A DNA stretch of 36,956 bases from Bacillus sp. UNC438CL73TsuS30 (lineage in GTDB: Bacteria; Bacillota; Bacilli; Bacillales; Cytobacillaceae), in assembly GCF_000482325.1 (NCBI RefSeq), contig NZ_KI535300.1:100301-137256 (forward strand), in the 5' to 3' direction. Each line of letters starts with the position of its first letter. The stretch's first letter is position 1. The position numbers were made by a program, and so were the translations under genes. The notes under the pieces were generated by a model. It made no database searches. It was not told the origin of the DNA and saw only the letters and a program-made list of their open reading frames with translations. Below are positions 25,078 to 32,702 of this stretch, piece after piece.

Positions 25078-25103
25078 AATTCAGCAGCGATGGCTGCTGA
25101 ATT
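25078..25103 (-). terminator. Possible terminator of the 47-aa CxxC gene
   Basis: AATTCAGCAGC and GCTGCTGAATT form an 11-bp stem with a GATG loop directly after the stop. On the minus strand only a weak T stretch (ATTCTCATTTTG) follows. Confidence 0.6.
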
Positions 25104-25104
25104 A

Positions 25105-25248
25105 TTAACCCTTTGACCCATGTAACCATTCTTGATAGCATTCAGGACAAAGTGTTTCATCCCGTTCAACATTGGAAGTCACGAAGGTTACGTTGTGATG
25201 CTGTTGTTGTTCAATATCATTTGTACAATAAAAACATTTTTCACTCAT
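25105..25248 (-). CDS. Small two-CxxC protein (47 aa), putative zinc ribbon
   Basis: This gene encodes MSEKCFYCTNDIEQQQ at its start and ETLCPECYQEWLHGSKG at its end. The pairs CFYC (5-8) and CPEC (34-37) are spaced as in a small zinc-binding knuckle. GAGGTGG lies five bases before the ATG, and a hairpin follows the stop, so it has the full signs of a real gene despite its size. A longer open frame reading through 24917-25141 is in another frame and lacks a ribosome site. I do not recognise the family beyond a zinc-finger-like micro-protein; it may bind nucleic acid or a protein partner. Confidence 0.75.
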   Translation of the reverse strand: MSEKCFYCTNDIEQQQHHNVTFVTSNVERDETLCPECYQEWLHGSKG

Positions 25249-25467
25249 TTTTTCCACCTCGTTAATTTTGAATGAGTTTAGTTTTTACATTTTTTGTGTT
25301 TTCTTACGTTGAAAATTTCACCAGGTTTTTCCTTTACCATGTGTTTGCGGTCCATCAATAAGGTAGATTGTGTCTACGAAATAAATGGAATAAAAAGAGT
25401 CATTGCTTTATTTTTAATAAACCATCATGATGTATAGATAGTATCTGAATTGAAAGTAGGGATTTTT

Positions 25468-26559
25468 TTGCCTGATTTTATATCATTAGGTATTTCAAAA
25501 GAATTAACGGAAACATTGCGCAGATTCGGTATTGCCACACCGACCCCCATACAGAAACAATCCATACCGGTTGTCATGGAGGGGAAAGATGTGATAGCGC
25601 AAGCTCAGACCGGAACAGGTAAGACATTTGCATTTATATTGCCAATCCTTGAAAAACTTGACGCGAATACTCTTCACGTTCAAGCACTTATTGTAACGCC
25701 AACAAGAGAATTAGCGTTACAAATTACCGATGAAATTAATAAGATGATTCAGGATATAGAGAATGTGAATGTTTTAGCCGTTTATGGAGGACAGGATGTT
25801 GAAAAACAGTTAAAAAGGTTAGAAAAAAATGTCCAAATTGTCGTTGGAACTCCGGGTAGGCTTTTAGATCATATTCGAAGAGGAACACTTGATTTATCGA
25901 GAGTTCATTTTCTTGTATTAGATGAAGCGGATCAAATGCTCCATATTGGGTTTCTTGGAGAAGTAGAGGATATTATTAAAGAAACGCCAAAGAGCAGACA
26001 AACGATGCTCTTTTCAGCAACGATTCCGGATGAGGTTCGGAACCTGGTGAAAAAGCATATGAGGGAGCCGGAATATATACAGGTGGAAAAAAGGCAAGGG
26101 CCTGCTGCGAATGTAAAACAAATTGCCATCCACACAACTGATCGGTCAAAACAGGCAACGCTTATAGAATTAGTGGAAACCCACCGGCCATTTCTAGCAG
26201 TTATTTTTTGCAGAACGAAACGAAGAGTCAGCAAATTGTTCGGAATACTTAAAGCACATGGATTTTCTTGTGATGAATTGCATGGGGATTTGTCGCAAGC
26301 CAAAAGAGAGCAAGTCATGAAAAGATTTAGGGACGCTGAAATTCAATTGTTAATCGCGTCGGATGTGGCTGCAAGGGGGCTTGATGTTGAGGGAGTGACC
26401 CATGTTTTTAACTACGATATTCCGCAGGATGCAGAAAGCTATGTCCACCGAATTGGCAGAACGGGTAGAGCGGGCATGAAGGGGTTAGCCATCACGTTTT
26501 ATTCCTCAGCCGATTGCCCGACTCTTGATATGATTGAAAAAGAATTAAAAAACAAGTGA
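25468..26559 (+). CDS. DEAD-box RNA helicase (CshA-like), core without its basic tail
   Basis: The 363-residue core contains Q motif region FGIATPTPIQKQSIP, Walker A AQTGTGKT, PTRELALQ, DEAD in LVLDEADQM, SAT in LFSATIP, and the C-terminal HRIGRTGRAG. It should unwind short RNA duplexes in ribosome assembly, mRNA decay or cold growth. I place the start at the TTG at 25468 (reading MPDFISLGISKEL), which has AGTAGGGA before it and matches the family N-terminus. An upstream TTG at 25450 is less likely. The frame stops at TGA 26557, just after A AAA AAC AAG, and a basic tail continues in the -1 frame. The break may be programmed, mutational or a sequencing slip. Confidence 0.88.
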   Translation: MPDFISLGISKELTETLRRFGIATPTPIQKQSIPVVMEGKDVIAQAQTGTGKTFAFILPILEKLDANTLHVQALIVTPTRELALQITDEINKMIQDIENVNVLAVYGGQDVEKQLKRLEKNVQIVVGTPGRLLDHIRRGTLDLSRVHFLVLDEADQMLHIGFLGEVEDIIKETPKSRQTMLFSATIPDEVRNLVKKHMREPEYIQVEKRQGPAANVKQIAIHTTDRSKQATLIELVETHRPFLAVIFCRTKRRVSKLFGILKAHGFSCDELHGDLSQAKREQVMKRFRDAEIQLLIASDVAARGLDVEGVTHVFNYDIPQDAESYVHRIGRTGRAGMKGLAITFYSSADCPTLDMIEKELKNK

Positions 26560-26771
26560 TAGATGGTAGCGGCAAAAATGAACAAAGTAAAAAAACAGAT
26601 AGGGATTCTAGTCCTTCTAATACAAAGCTGGAGAAAGGAAATCAACGGAATCGGAAACCAATGAATTCAAAGCCTATAAAAGGTAAACGGAAAAACAGTA
26701 ATAGACAAACGGTACAATCAAGCAAGGGAAATTCTAAGGCTAATTTTGGGCAAAGGAAAAGAATGAAATAA
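26556..26771 (+). CDS. Basic C-terminal tail of the helicase, in the -1 frame
   Basis: The 71 codons are rich in Lys, Arg, Asn, Gln and Ser (NQRNRKPMNSK, GKRKNSNRQ, FGQRKRMK) with no fold of their own. Such tails are normal at the C-terminus of DEAD-box helicases, where they bind RNA. The frame joins the helicase if the ribosome slips back one base on A AAA AAC (26547-26553), reading CAA GTG ATA next. The apparent GTG start overlaps the helicase stop and has no ribosome site, so separate initiation is unlikely. It is followed by a terminator. Confidence 0.65.
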   Translation: MIDGSGKNEQSKKTDRDSSPSNTKLEKGNQRNRKPMNSKPIKGKRKNSNRQTVQSSKGNSKANFGQRKRMK

Positions 26772-26776
26772 TTACG

Positions 26777-26811
26777 AAAGGGACTGAAAATTTCACTTCA
26801 GTCCCTTTTCT
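26777..26811 (+). terminator. Terminator of the helicase
   Basis: AAAGGGACTGAA and TTCAGTCCCTTT pair around an 8-base loop, followed by TCTAATTT. It lies between convergent genes. Confidence 0.85.
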
Positions 26812-26826
26812 AATTTAGGGATACAT

Positions 26827-28164
26827 TTAAAAAAATTCCCGATATTTTCTAATGAGTGTTGAGGCTTTTGTTTGACTAATATTTAAAGCTTTAGCAACTT
26901 TTCTGGAACTCTTATAAGTTTCGTAAGCTGCTAATACGATCCGTTTTTCAGTATTTTCTAGTGCCTCATTTAATGAAGTAAAAATGGGTATATCAATTGG
27001 AGTATTGGTACGGATGAGTTCTGGGATGTCTTGTAAACCAATATATGAATCGGTGATAACAACTAATCGCTCGATTACATTTTCGAGTTGCCGTACATTA
27101 CCTGGCCATGAGTAGTTAAAAAACAAATTTAGACTTTCCTTGGTAATTTTAATCGTTTTTTGATACTTTTCATTAAAAACCCGTAAAAAGTAATAGCATA
27201 GTGGGATAATATCTTCTGGACGTTCACGAACTGGAGGAATATTTAATTCAATTACGTTTAAACGATAATATAAATCATCTCTAAATATTTTTTGTTTGAC
27301 TAATTCCTCTAAATTTTGATTGGTAGCAGCGATAATCCTAACATTAACTTTTTTTACTTTATCGCCACCTACTGGAATGAACTCCTTATCTTGAATTACC
27401 TGAAGAAGTTTAGCTTGGACTTTTAAAGAAATTTCACCAATTTCGTCCAAAAAGACCGTCCCATTATTCGCTGCCTCCAAGAGCCCTTTTTTGCCCCCCC
27501 TACTTGCTCCCGTGAATGCACCTTGAGCATAACCAAAGAGTTCCGATTCAATTAAGTTATCAGGAATGGCAGCACAATTTAAGGTCAGCAATGGTTGGTT
27601 TTTTCGATCACTTTTTTGATGAATAAAATTAGCAAAAAGCCCTTTTCCTGTCCCAGATTCCCCACGGATTAGAACGGTAGAATCTACATGAGCGACCTTT
27701 TCAGCAAGCTTAATCACATCGTTTAGTCTATTACTGTTTGTAATAATTTTATGGTCATTTTCCTCAACAATTGTTGGTTGAACTTTTTGTTTTTGCTTCA
27801 AAATTTTATAGTTTTCAAGTTCATGAGCAGTAATAACTATTAAAATGATTTCTTGATTTTCGTTAAGGATTGGTACAGCGGTTGTTAATAATTCACTACC
27901 AATGTAGGTTACTTGTTTAATCGTTACTGGTTTTTTTTCTTTAAGAACGAGTGGAACCACAGATGGTTTCCATAAACCTCTTTCAACAAACTCAGAGTTT
28001 TTTCTTCCTAATACATCAGCTTGAGTCAATCCATAGTGATATTGGCAATGCTTATTAACATAAACCACCCGAAGATTTTTATCTAAGACAAAAATTTCAT
28101 CCGAAGAGTTTTCTAATATGGTTTCTAACGTTTCTTTTGAAATTTGGACATCACTCGTTAACAT
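26827..28164 (-). CDS. Sigma-54 enhancer-binding regulator with one PAS domain (445 aa)
   Basis: An N-terminal PAS domain (about 10-120; ILENSSDEIFVLDKNLRVVYVN) is followed by an AAA+ sigma-54 activation domain (about 140-370) and a short C-terminal helix-turn-helix (SSRKVAKALNISQTKASTLIRKY). Walker A GESGTGKG is near 167, the sigma-54 loop GAFTGA near 214-219, Walker B FLDEIGE near 238. GGAGG precedes the ATG. It is transcribed away from the Rieske oxygenase gene, which has a sigma-54 promoter, so it is very probably its activator. Three GAGT-N8-ACTC dyads in the shared intergenic region are candidate binding sites, one of them just before this gene's own start, suggesting autoregulation. 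The ligand sensed by PAS is unknown. Confidence 0.9.
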   Translation of the reverse strand: MLTSDVQISKETLETILENSSDEIFVLDKNLRVVYVNKHCQYHYGLTQADVLGRKNSEFVERGLWKPSVVPLVLKEKKPVTIKQVTYIGSELLTTAVPILNENQEIILIVITAHELENYKILKQKQKVQPTIVEENDHKIITNSNRLNDVIKLAEKVAHVDSTVLIRGESGTGKGLFANFIHQKSDRKNQPLLTLNCAAIPDNLIESELFGYAQGAFTGASRGGKKGLLEAANNGTVFLDEIGEISLKVQAKLLQVIQDKEFIPVGGDKVKKVNVRIIAATNQNLEELVKQKIFRDDLYYRLNVIELNIPPVRERPEDIIPLCYYFLRVFNEKYQKTIKITKESLNLFFNYSWPGNVRQLENVIERLVVITDSYIGLQDIPELIRTNTPIDIPIFTSLNEALENTEKRIVLAAYETYKSSRKVAKALNISQTKASTLIRKYREFF

Positions 28165-28181
28165 AATTCCTCCAACCTAGT

Positions 28182-28197
28182 GAGTTAATATACACTC
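28182..28197. promoter_or_regulatory. GAGT-N8-ACTC dyad 1, near the regulator start
   Basis: TGAGT-N8-ACTCA forms a perfect dyad 18 bp upstream of the regulator's ATG. This position suits autoregulation. Confidence 0.5.
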
Positions 28198-28244
28198 AAT
28201 TTTATCAGATAAGTCTAAATATTTAAATAAATAGTGCAAAAAAA

Positions 28245-28258
28245 GTGATTTAAATCAC
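28245..28258. promoter_or_regulatory. CRP/FNR-family-like palindrome
   Basis: GTGATTTAAATCAC is a perfect 14-bp palindrome. With its flanks it reads aGTGA-N6-TCACa, 9 of 10 bases of the TGTGA-N6-TCACA site used by CRP/FNR-family proteins, including Bacillus Fnr. It lies in the divergent intergenic region, about 115 bp upstream of the -24 element. Confidence 0.5.
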
Positions 28259-28265
28259 ATCAATC

Positions 28266-28300
28266 GAGTAATTAATAACTCATTGAGTGGATTTTCACTC
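28266..28300 (+). promoter_or_regulatory. GAGT-N8-ACTC dyads 2 and 3, candidate enhancer sites of the Rieske operon
   Basis: GAGT-N8-ACTC occurs at 28266-28281 and again at 28285-28300, 19 bp apart. The centres are about 93 and 74 bp upstream of the -24 GG, the usual range for activator sites of sigma-54 promoters. Confidence 0.6.
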
Positions 28301-28363
28301 GTTTTTTTATAAATTAAGGTGAAAAAATTAGACTTTTTCCCTATATAGTGAGGTAAAAAGGCA

Positions 28364-28380
28364 TTGGCATGAATTTTGCA
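28364..28380 (+). promoter_or_regulatory. Sigma-54 (-24/-12) promoter of the Rieske-transporter operon
   Basis: TTGGCAT-N5-TTGCA matches the consensus with 10 bases between GG and GC. It lies 47 bases before the chosen ATG. Confidence 0.88.
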
Positions 28381-28427
28381 GTAATGAAGGTTATAGAAAA
28401 TAATTCATGATGGAAGGGGAAAAAGCA

Positions 28428-29525
28428 ATGAAAAAAGAATCTAGTTTTATTTTCAAAACGATTCCATATTCTCTTTACACGGATCCGGAAGTTCTAAAGG
28501 TTGAGCAGGAATTAATTTTTAAAAAAACATGGCAAATTATCGGCCACGAAAATGATATTAAAAAACCAGGAGATTTTATTACATGTGAAGTAGCGGGAGA
28601 GCCAATCGTAGTGGTTAGAGACGAAGACCAAATTGTTCGTGCTTTTTATAATGTTTGTCCACACCGTGCAACTAGACTTGAAAATAATGAAGCAGGTAAT
28701 AAAAAGATTCTTCAATGTTCCTACCATGGATGGACGTTTCATCTAAATGGCAAGCTTCATCGTGCACCTAACTTTAAAGATAATCCTTGTTTTTGTTCTG
28801 ATGAAATTACTTTGAAATCGATTAGGTGTGAAGTGGAAGGTTCTTTAGTATTTGTTAACTTAGATCCTAATGCTCCATCACTTTATGAAACGTATAAGGA
28901 CTTTTTTGAGGATTTCAAACAATTTAACTTCCATAACGATTTGAAACAATACAATGAAAGGGTTCGTGAAATTAAGTGTAACTGGAAAGCATTTATTGAT
29001 AACTATTTAGAATGCGATCATTGTCCAATTGCACATCCTGGATTTACTGCTACTTTAGACATGAGCAAATACCAGATTATTAATCAATCAAATTGTAGCG
29101 TTCAAGGGACTCAAATAAAGGAGAACCCAGGTAAACAAAGCTTAAGTTTAGATATGCAAACAGTTGAAGTTAAAGAAGGACGTTTTTACTGGTTGTGGCC
29201 AAATACGATGATTACGGTATACCCAGGTCCAGGAAATATTTCAATAATAAAAATGCTGCCGGTTGATCATGAAACCACTAGAGGGGTCTACCAAGTATAT
29301 TTTAAGGGTGGAGAACCTACACCAGAACAGGAAACTTTATTGGCGTTTGCGGACCAAGTTAGAATTGAGGATGTCGTAATAGTTGAAAGAGAGCAAATTG
29401 GATTTCGCTCTGAGGCTTATAGAGAGGGGATTCTTTCTCCAACCGAGCATGGGGTTCTATACTTCCACAATCTTATAAGGGAATCTATTCTTATAAAGGG
29501 AAAAGACTTACTTGTAAATCGTTAG
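28428..29525 (+). CDS. Rieske non-heme iron oxygenase, alpha subunit (putative quaternary-amine oxygenase)
   Basis: The 365-residue enzyme has a Rieske [2Fe-2S] site, C77-P-H79 and C97-S-Y-H100, and a catalytic domain with the mononuclear iron motif DNYLECDHCPIAHP (H198 and H203; an Asp near 310 is the likely third ligand). This layout is that of aromatic-ring dioxygenases, and also of choline, carnitine and glycine betaine monooxygenases/demethylases. The ATG at 28428 is chosen for the AGGGG eight bases before it; earlier ATGs at 28407 and 28410 lack a good site. It is followed after 45 bases by a betaine-type importer, so an N-methylated amine is the likely substrate. The reductase partner it needs is not in the window. 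Confidence 0.85.
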   Translation: MKKESSFIFKTIPYSLYTDPEVLKVEQELIFKKTWQIIGHENDIKKPGDFITCEVAGEPIVVVRDEDQIVRAFYNVCPHRATRLENNEAGNKKILQCSYHGWTFHLNGKLHRAPNFKDNPCFCSDEITLKSIRCEVEGSLVFVNLDPNAPSLYETYKDFFEDFKQFNFHNDLKQYNERVREIKCNWKAFIDNYLECDHCPIAHPGFTATLDMSKYQIINQSNCSVQGTQIKENPGKQSLSLDMQTVEVKEGRFYWLWPNTMITVYPGPGNISIIKMLPVDHETTRGVYQVYFKGGEPTPEQETLLAFADQVRIEDVVIVEREQIGFRSEAYREGILSPTEHGVLYFHNLIRESILIKGKDLLVNR

Positions 29526-29570
29526 ATATTATAAAAAAGTAGAATTGTCGAATAAAAGGGAGGGAAATTT

Positions 29571-30368
29571 TTGATTACATTTCAAGACGTCAGGAAAGTG
29601 TATAACCAGAATGAGATCATTAAAGGGATTAATTTTACTGTTGGTCAGGGAGAACTTTTTGTCTTAATTGGCCCAAGTGGCTGCGGAAAAACCACAACAA
29701 TGAAAATGATTAATAGGTTAATAGAACCCACAGGTGGTCTAATAAAAATAGATGGTGAAAACATTGCCGAAAAGGATCCTGTTCATCTTAGAAGAGATAT
29801 AGGGTATGTTATTCAACAAATTGGATTATTTCCCCATATGACAATTGCTCAAAATGTTGCTCTTGTTCCTAAATTAAAGAAAATGAAAGCAGAGGAATAT
29901 GAAAAGCGCGTGGATGAGCTGCTGACAATGGTAGGATTAGAACCGGAAAAATTTAAAATGCGATACCCATCAGAATTAAGTGGAGGTCAGCAACAACGTG
30001 TTGGTGTAATTCGGGCAATGGCTGCAAATCCATCGATTATTCTAATGGATGAACCATTTAGTGCACTGGACCCAATTAGCCGGGAACAATTACAGGATGA
30101 ATTAGTAAAACTTCAGAAAACGATTAAAAAGACGATTGTATTCGTGACCCATGATATGGACGAGGCCTTGAAAATCGCTGACAGAATTTGTTTACTGAAG
30201 GATGGAGAAATCGTTCAGTTAGATACACCTCAAAACATTTTGGCTAATCCAGCAAATGACTTCGTGGTTGAATTTATCGGTTCAAAGCGGCTTCAGCAAA
30301 ATTTGAAACTATTCAAGGGCTATAAAGATGAAAACAAATTTCAACGTGAGGTTGCTGGCAATGAATGA
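29571..30368 (+). CDS. Quaternary-amine ABC importer, ATPase (OpuCA/OpuBA-like)
   Basis: The 265-residue ABC ATPase has Walker A GPSGCGKTT, Q-loop VIQQIGLFPHMT, signature LSGGQQQR, Walker B IILMDEPFSALDP and switch His in VTHDMDEA. The order and phrases are those of the glycine betaine/carnitine/choline (OpuC/OpuB) class. It is short: the CBS pair found at the C-terminus of osmoregulatory OpuCA is absent, which suggests a nutritional importer. The start is TTG behind GGGAGGG. It overlaps the next permease by eight bases, implying coupled translation. Confidence 0.9.
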   Translation: MITFQDVRKVYNQNEIIKGINFTVGQGELFVLIGPSGCGKTTTMKMINRLIEPTGGLIKIDGENIAEKDPVHLRRDIGYVIQQIGLFPHMTIAQNVALVPKLKKMKAEEYEKRVDELLTMVGLEPEKFKMRYPSELSGGQQQRVGVIRAMAANPSIILMDEPFSALDPISREQLQDELVKLQKTIKKTIVFVTHDMDEALKIADRICLLKDGEIVQLDTPQNILANPANDFVVEFIGSKRLQQNLKLFKGYKDENKFQREVAGNE

Positions 30369-30999
30369 GTTTTTACAGTTTATAAGTGAACGGCATAATC
30401 AAATCTTTCATATTCTGTGGCAGCATGTTTATATATCCTTTATCTCAGTCTTTGCTGGTTTTATAGTTGCAATACCATTAGGGATTATCTTAACAAGATT
30501 TGAGAAGTTGAGTAAATACGTAATTGGATTTGTTAATATAATCCAGACGATTCCTAGCTTAGCTTTGTTAGGATTTATGATTCCGTTGCTCGGAATAGGT
30601 GTTATACCTGCTATTGTTGCTTTGTTTTTATATTCTCTATTGCCTATGTTACAAAATACTTTTACTGGTATTAGAGAAGTAGACCAATCTCTTACGAACG
30701 CAGCAAGAGGTATGGGAATGACGGAATTTCAAATATTAATGAAAGTTGAAATTCCGATGGCGATATCTGTCATTATGGGTGGGTTTCGAACAGCCACCAT
30801 CTACACGATAAGCTGGGCAACGCTCGCTTCTCTTGTTGGAGGTGGAGGTCTAGGATACCTAGTCTTTACCGGTTTAACAATTTCAAATAATAATATGCTC
30901 CTTTCTGGTGCGCTTGGAGCTGTAATTTTGGCAACGCTTACAGAGTATTTAACAAGAAGATTACAATTTTATGCAACACCAAAAGGGCTTCGAAAATAA
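30361..30999 (+). CDS. Quaternary-amine ABC importer, permease 1 (OpuCB-like)
   Basis: The 212-residue integral membrane protein has five to six hydrophobic segments and the EAA-type cytoplasmic loop DQSLTNAARGMGMTEFQILMKVEIPMA that docks on the ATPase. HILWQHVYISFISVF and GFVNIIQTIPSLALLGFMIPLLGIG are typical of OpuCB/OpuBB. The ATG at 30361 is chosen because it gives the family's usual N-terminus (MNEFLQFISER), with GAGG upstream; an ATG 11 codons earlier lies inside the ATPase gene. It should pair with the second permease at 31953 to form the channel. Confidence 0.9.
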   Translation: MNEFLQFISERHNQIFHILWQHVYISFISVFAGFIVAIPLGIILTRFEKLSKYVIGFVNIIQTIPSLALLGFMIPLLGIGVIPAIVALFLYSLLPMLQNTFTGIREVDQSLTNAARGMGMTEFQILMKVEIPMAISVIMGGFRTATIYTISWATLASLVGGGGLGYLVFTGLTISNNNMLLSGALGAVILATLTEYLTRRLQFYATPKGLRK

Positions 31000-31024
31000 T
31001 ATATTTGGTCTTAGGGGGATATGA

Positions 31025-31918
31025 ATGAAGAGATTTATAGGTGTATTCATACTAGTTTTTACTTTATTAGTATCGCTAGCAGGCTGTGGGAAAAGTGATA
31101 CTGTAAACATTGGATCACAATCTTTTTCAGAGCAGCTGATTCTTTCAAATATGGTTAAATTATTGATTGAGGATAAAACAGATTTAAAGGCAAAAATTGT
31201 TGAAGGACTAGGTTCTACTCCTGTAGTTCATAAAGCTCAAACAAAAGGAGATATTCAGGTTTCGATTCGATATGTAGGGACTGATTTGAGTGGAACTCTA
31301 GGGATGACTTCTTTTCCAACTGACCCTAAAAAATCGTTTGATCTTGTATCGAAAGAATTTGAAAAAAAATATAAACAAACATGGATGCAGCCATTTGGTT
31401 TTGAAAATACGTATGCATTTACCGTGAGACAGGAACTTGCCGATCAATTGCATTTAGAAAAGGTTTCAGATATAGCTCCCGAAGCAGGAAAATTAAGTCT
31501 TGGTACGGACAACGCATGGCTGGAGAGACCCCAAGATGGTTACCCGGCATTTGAAAAGACTTATGGGGTTAAGTTTGGGAAGACCTCTCCGATGGATATA
31601 GGATTAGTCTATAAGGCGGTTAAGAATAAGGATGTAGATGTAGTACTGGCCTATTCAACTGATTCAAGATTAAAACAGTATAATTTAAAGACACTTGCGG
31701 ATGATAAAAAGTTTTTTCCATCCTATCAATGTGCCACTGTTATAAGTGACGACTTACTAAAAAAGCATCCAGATTTAAAAGGTGTGATTTCGAAACTTAG
31801 TGGATTAATAGATTCTAAAACGATGACTGAACTTAACTATAAAGCGGATATTGAAAAAAAGGAACCGAATGAAATCGCGAAGGAATTCCTAATCGAAAAA
31901 GGGTTAATTAAAAAGTAA
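31025..31918 (+). CDS. Quaternary-amine ABC importer, substrate-binding lipoprotein (OpuCC-like)
   Basis: The 297-residue protein begins with a lipoprotein signal peptide and lipobox LAGC, so C21 is the lipid-attached first residue of the mature protein. The mature part follows the OpuAC/OpuCC pattern: VNIGSQSFSEQLILSNM at the start, VEGLGSTPVVHKA, IRYVGTDLSGTL, and DVVLAYSTDSRL. It captures the substrate outside the cell. Betaine-class proteins use an aromatic cage, and several Tyr, Trp and Phe are present, but I cannot assign the cage without a structure. GGGGG stands before the ATG. The gene lies between the two permeases, as in the opuC operon. Confidence 0.9.
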   Translation: MKRFIGVFILVFTLLVSLAGCGKSDTVNIGSQSFSEQLILSNMVKLLIEDKTDLKAKIVEGLGSTPVVHKAQTKGDIQVSIRYVGTDLSGTLGMTSFPTDPKKSFDLVSKEFEKKYKQTWMQPFGFENTYAFTVRQELADQLHLEKVSDIAPEAGKLSLGTDNAWLERPQDGYPAFEKTYGVKFGKTSPMDIGLVYKAVKNKDVDVVLAYSTDSRLKQYNLKTLADDKKFFPSYQCATVISDDLLKKHPDLKGVISKLSGLIDSKTMTELNYKADIEKKEPNEIAKEFLIEKGLIKK

Positions 31919-31952
31919 CATTAGCGCATGAAAATCAAGGAGGTGAAGGATC

Positions 31953-32606
31953 ATGCATACGATTATGGAAGCCTTTTCGGTGCTTATTAATAATTGGGAT
32001 ACCATTCTTGAGCTAACCATTCAGCATATTTATATGAGCTTTTCCGGTGTCCTATTAGCAATTATTTTAGGAATACCATTGGCGGTACTCATGTCTAGAA
32101 ATGAAAAACTCGCTGTTATCATTCAAACCATAGTAAATGGTATCCAGACCATTCCTAACATTGCATTATTACTTGTGATTATGATTTTCTTTGGCTTAGG
32201 GTCAACAACAGCCATTTTTGCTTTAGTATGTTATTCCTTGTTACCGATTATTTCGAATACTTATATTGGATTGAAAGGCGTCGATAAGCATTTAATCGAA
32301 GCGGGTTTGGCAATGGGAATGACTAAACAGCAGCTGTACTTTAAGGTCAAAATTCCACTAGCTTTTCCGATTATCATGGCTGGGATACGAATTGCTACTG
32401 TGATTGCTATTGGTGTTGCGACGATTGCTACTTTCGTTGGAGCAGGTGGTTTGGGTGATTGGATTTATCGGGGAATTACGACTACCGATGATGCGAAAAT
32501 TCTTTCAGGGGCAATCCCTGCAGCATTACTAGCGATTTTAGTAGATTTCATCCTTAGACTGATTGAAAAGAAATCAGGTGTTCATCTTCATAAAGTAAAG
32601 TCTTAA
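31953..32606 (+). CDS. Quaternary-amine ABC importer, permease 2 (OpuCD-like)
   Basis: The 217-residue membrane protein resembles the first permease: VNGIQTIPNIALLLVIMIFFGLGSTTAIFA in the core, the EAA loop KGVDKHLIEAGLAMGMTKQQLYFKVKIPLA, and GAGGLGDWIYRGI near the end. It begins with an ATG behind AAGGAGGTGA. It completes the ATPase-permease-binding protein-permease set of OpuC-type importers. A weak terminator lies after it. Confidence 0.9.
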   Translation: MHTIMEAFSVLINNWDTILELTIQHIYMSFSGVLLAIILGIPLAVLMSRNEKLAVIIQTIVNGIQTIPNIALLLVIMIFFGLGSTTAIFALVCYSLLPIISNTYIGLKGVDKHLIEAGLAMGMTKQQLYFKVKIPLAFPIIMAGIRIATVIAIGVATIATFVGAGGLGDWIYRGITTTDDAKILSGAIPAALLAILVDFILRLIEKKSGVHLHKVKS

Positions 32607-32627
32607 AATTTAAAAATGAGTTTTACC

Positions 32628-32654
32628 CCCCTGAAAGTCCTAAGCTTTTAGGGG
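32628..32654 (+). terminator. Weak terminator or processing hairpin after permease 2
   Basis: CCCCTGAAAG pairs with CTTTTAGGGG (one G-T pair) around TCCTAAG. No T run follows, so read-through into the next gene is likely. Confidence 0.45.
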
Positions 32655-32702
32655 ATTAACTTGTATATGCATAAATTTCTCAATTATTAATGAGGGATTA
32701 TA

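Noticed and set aside
24917..25141. 74-residue minus-strand frame overlapping the GGDEF-EAL start
   Set aside because: No ribosome site, low-complexity composition, and it overlaps the better supported 47-residue gene.
26556..26771. The 71-residue basic frame as an independent gene
   Set aside because: Its GTG overlaps the helicase stop without a ribosome site, and its composition is that of a helicase tail; treated as the shifted tail.
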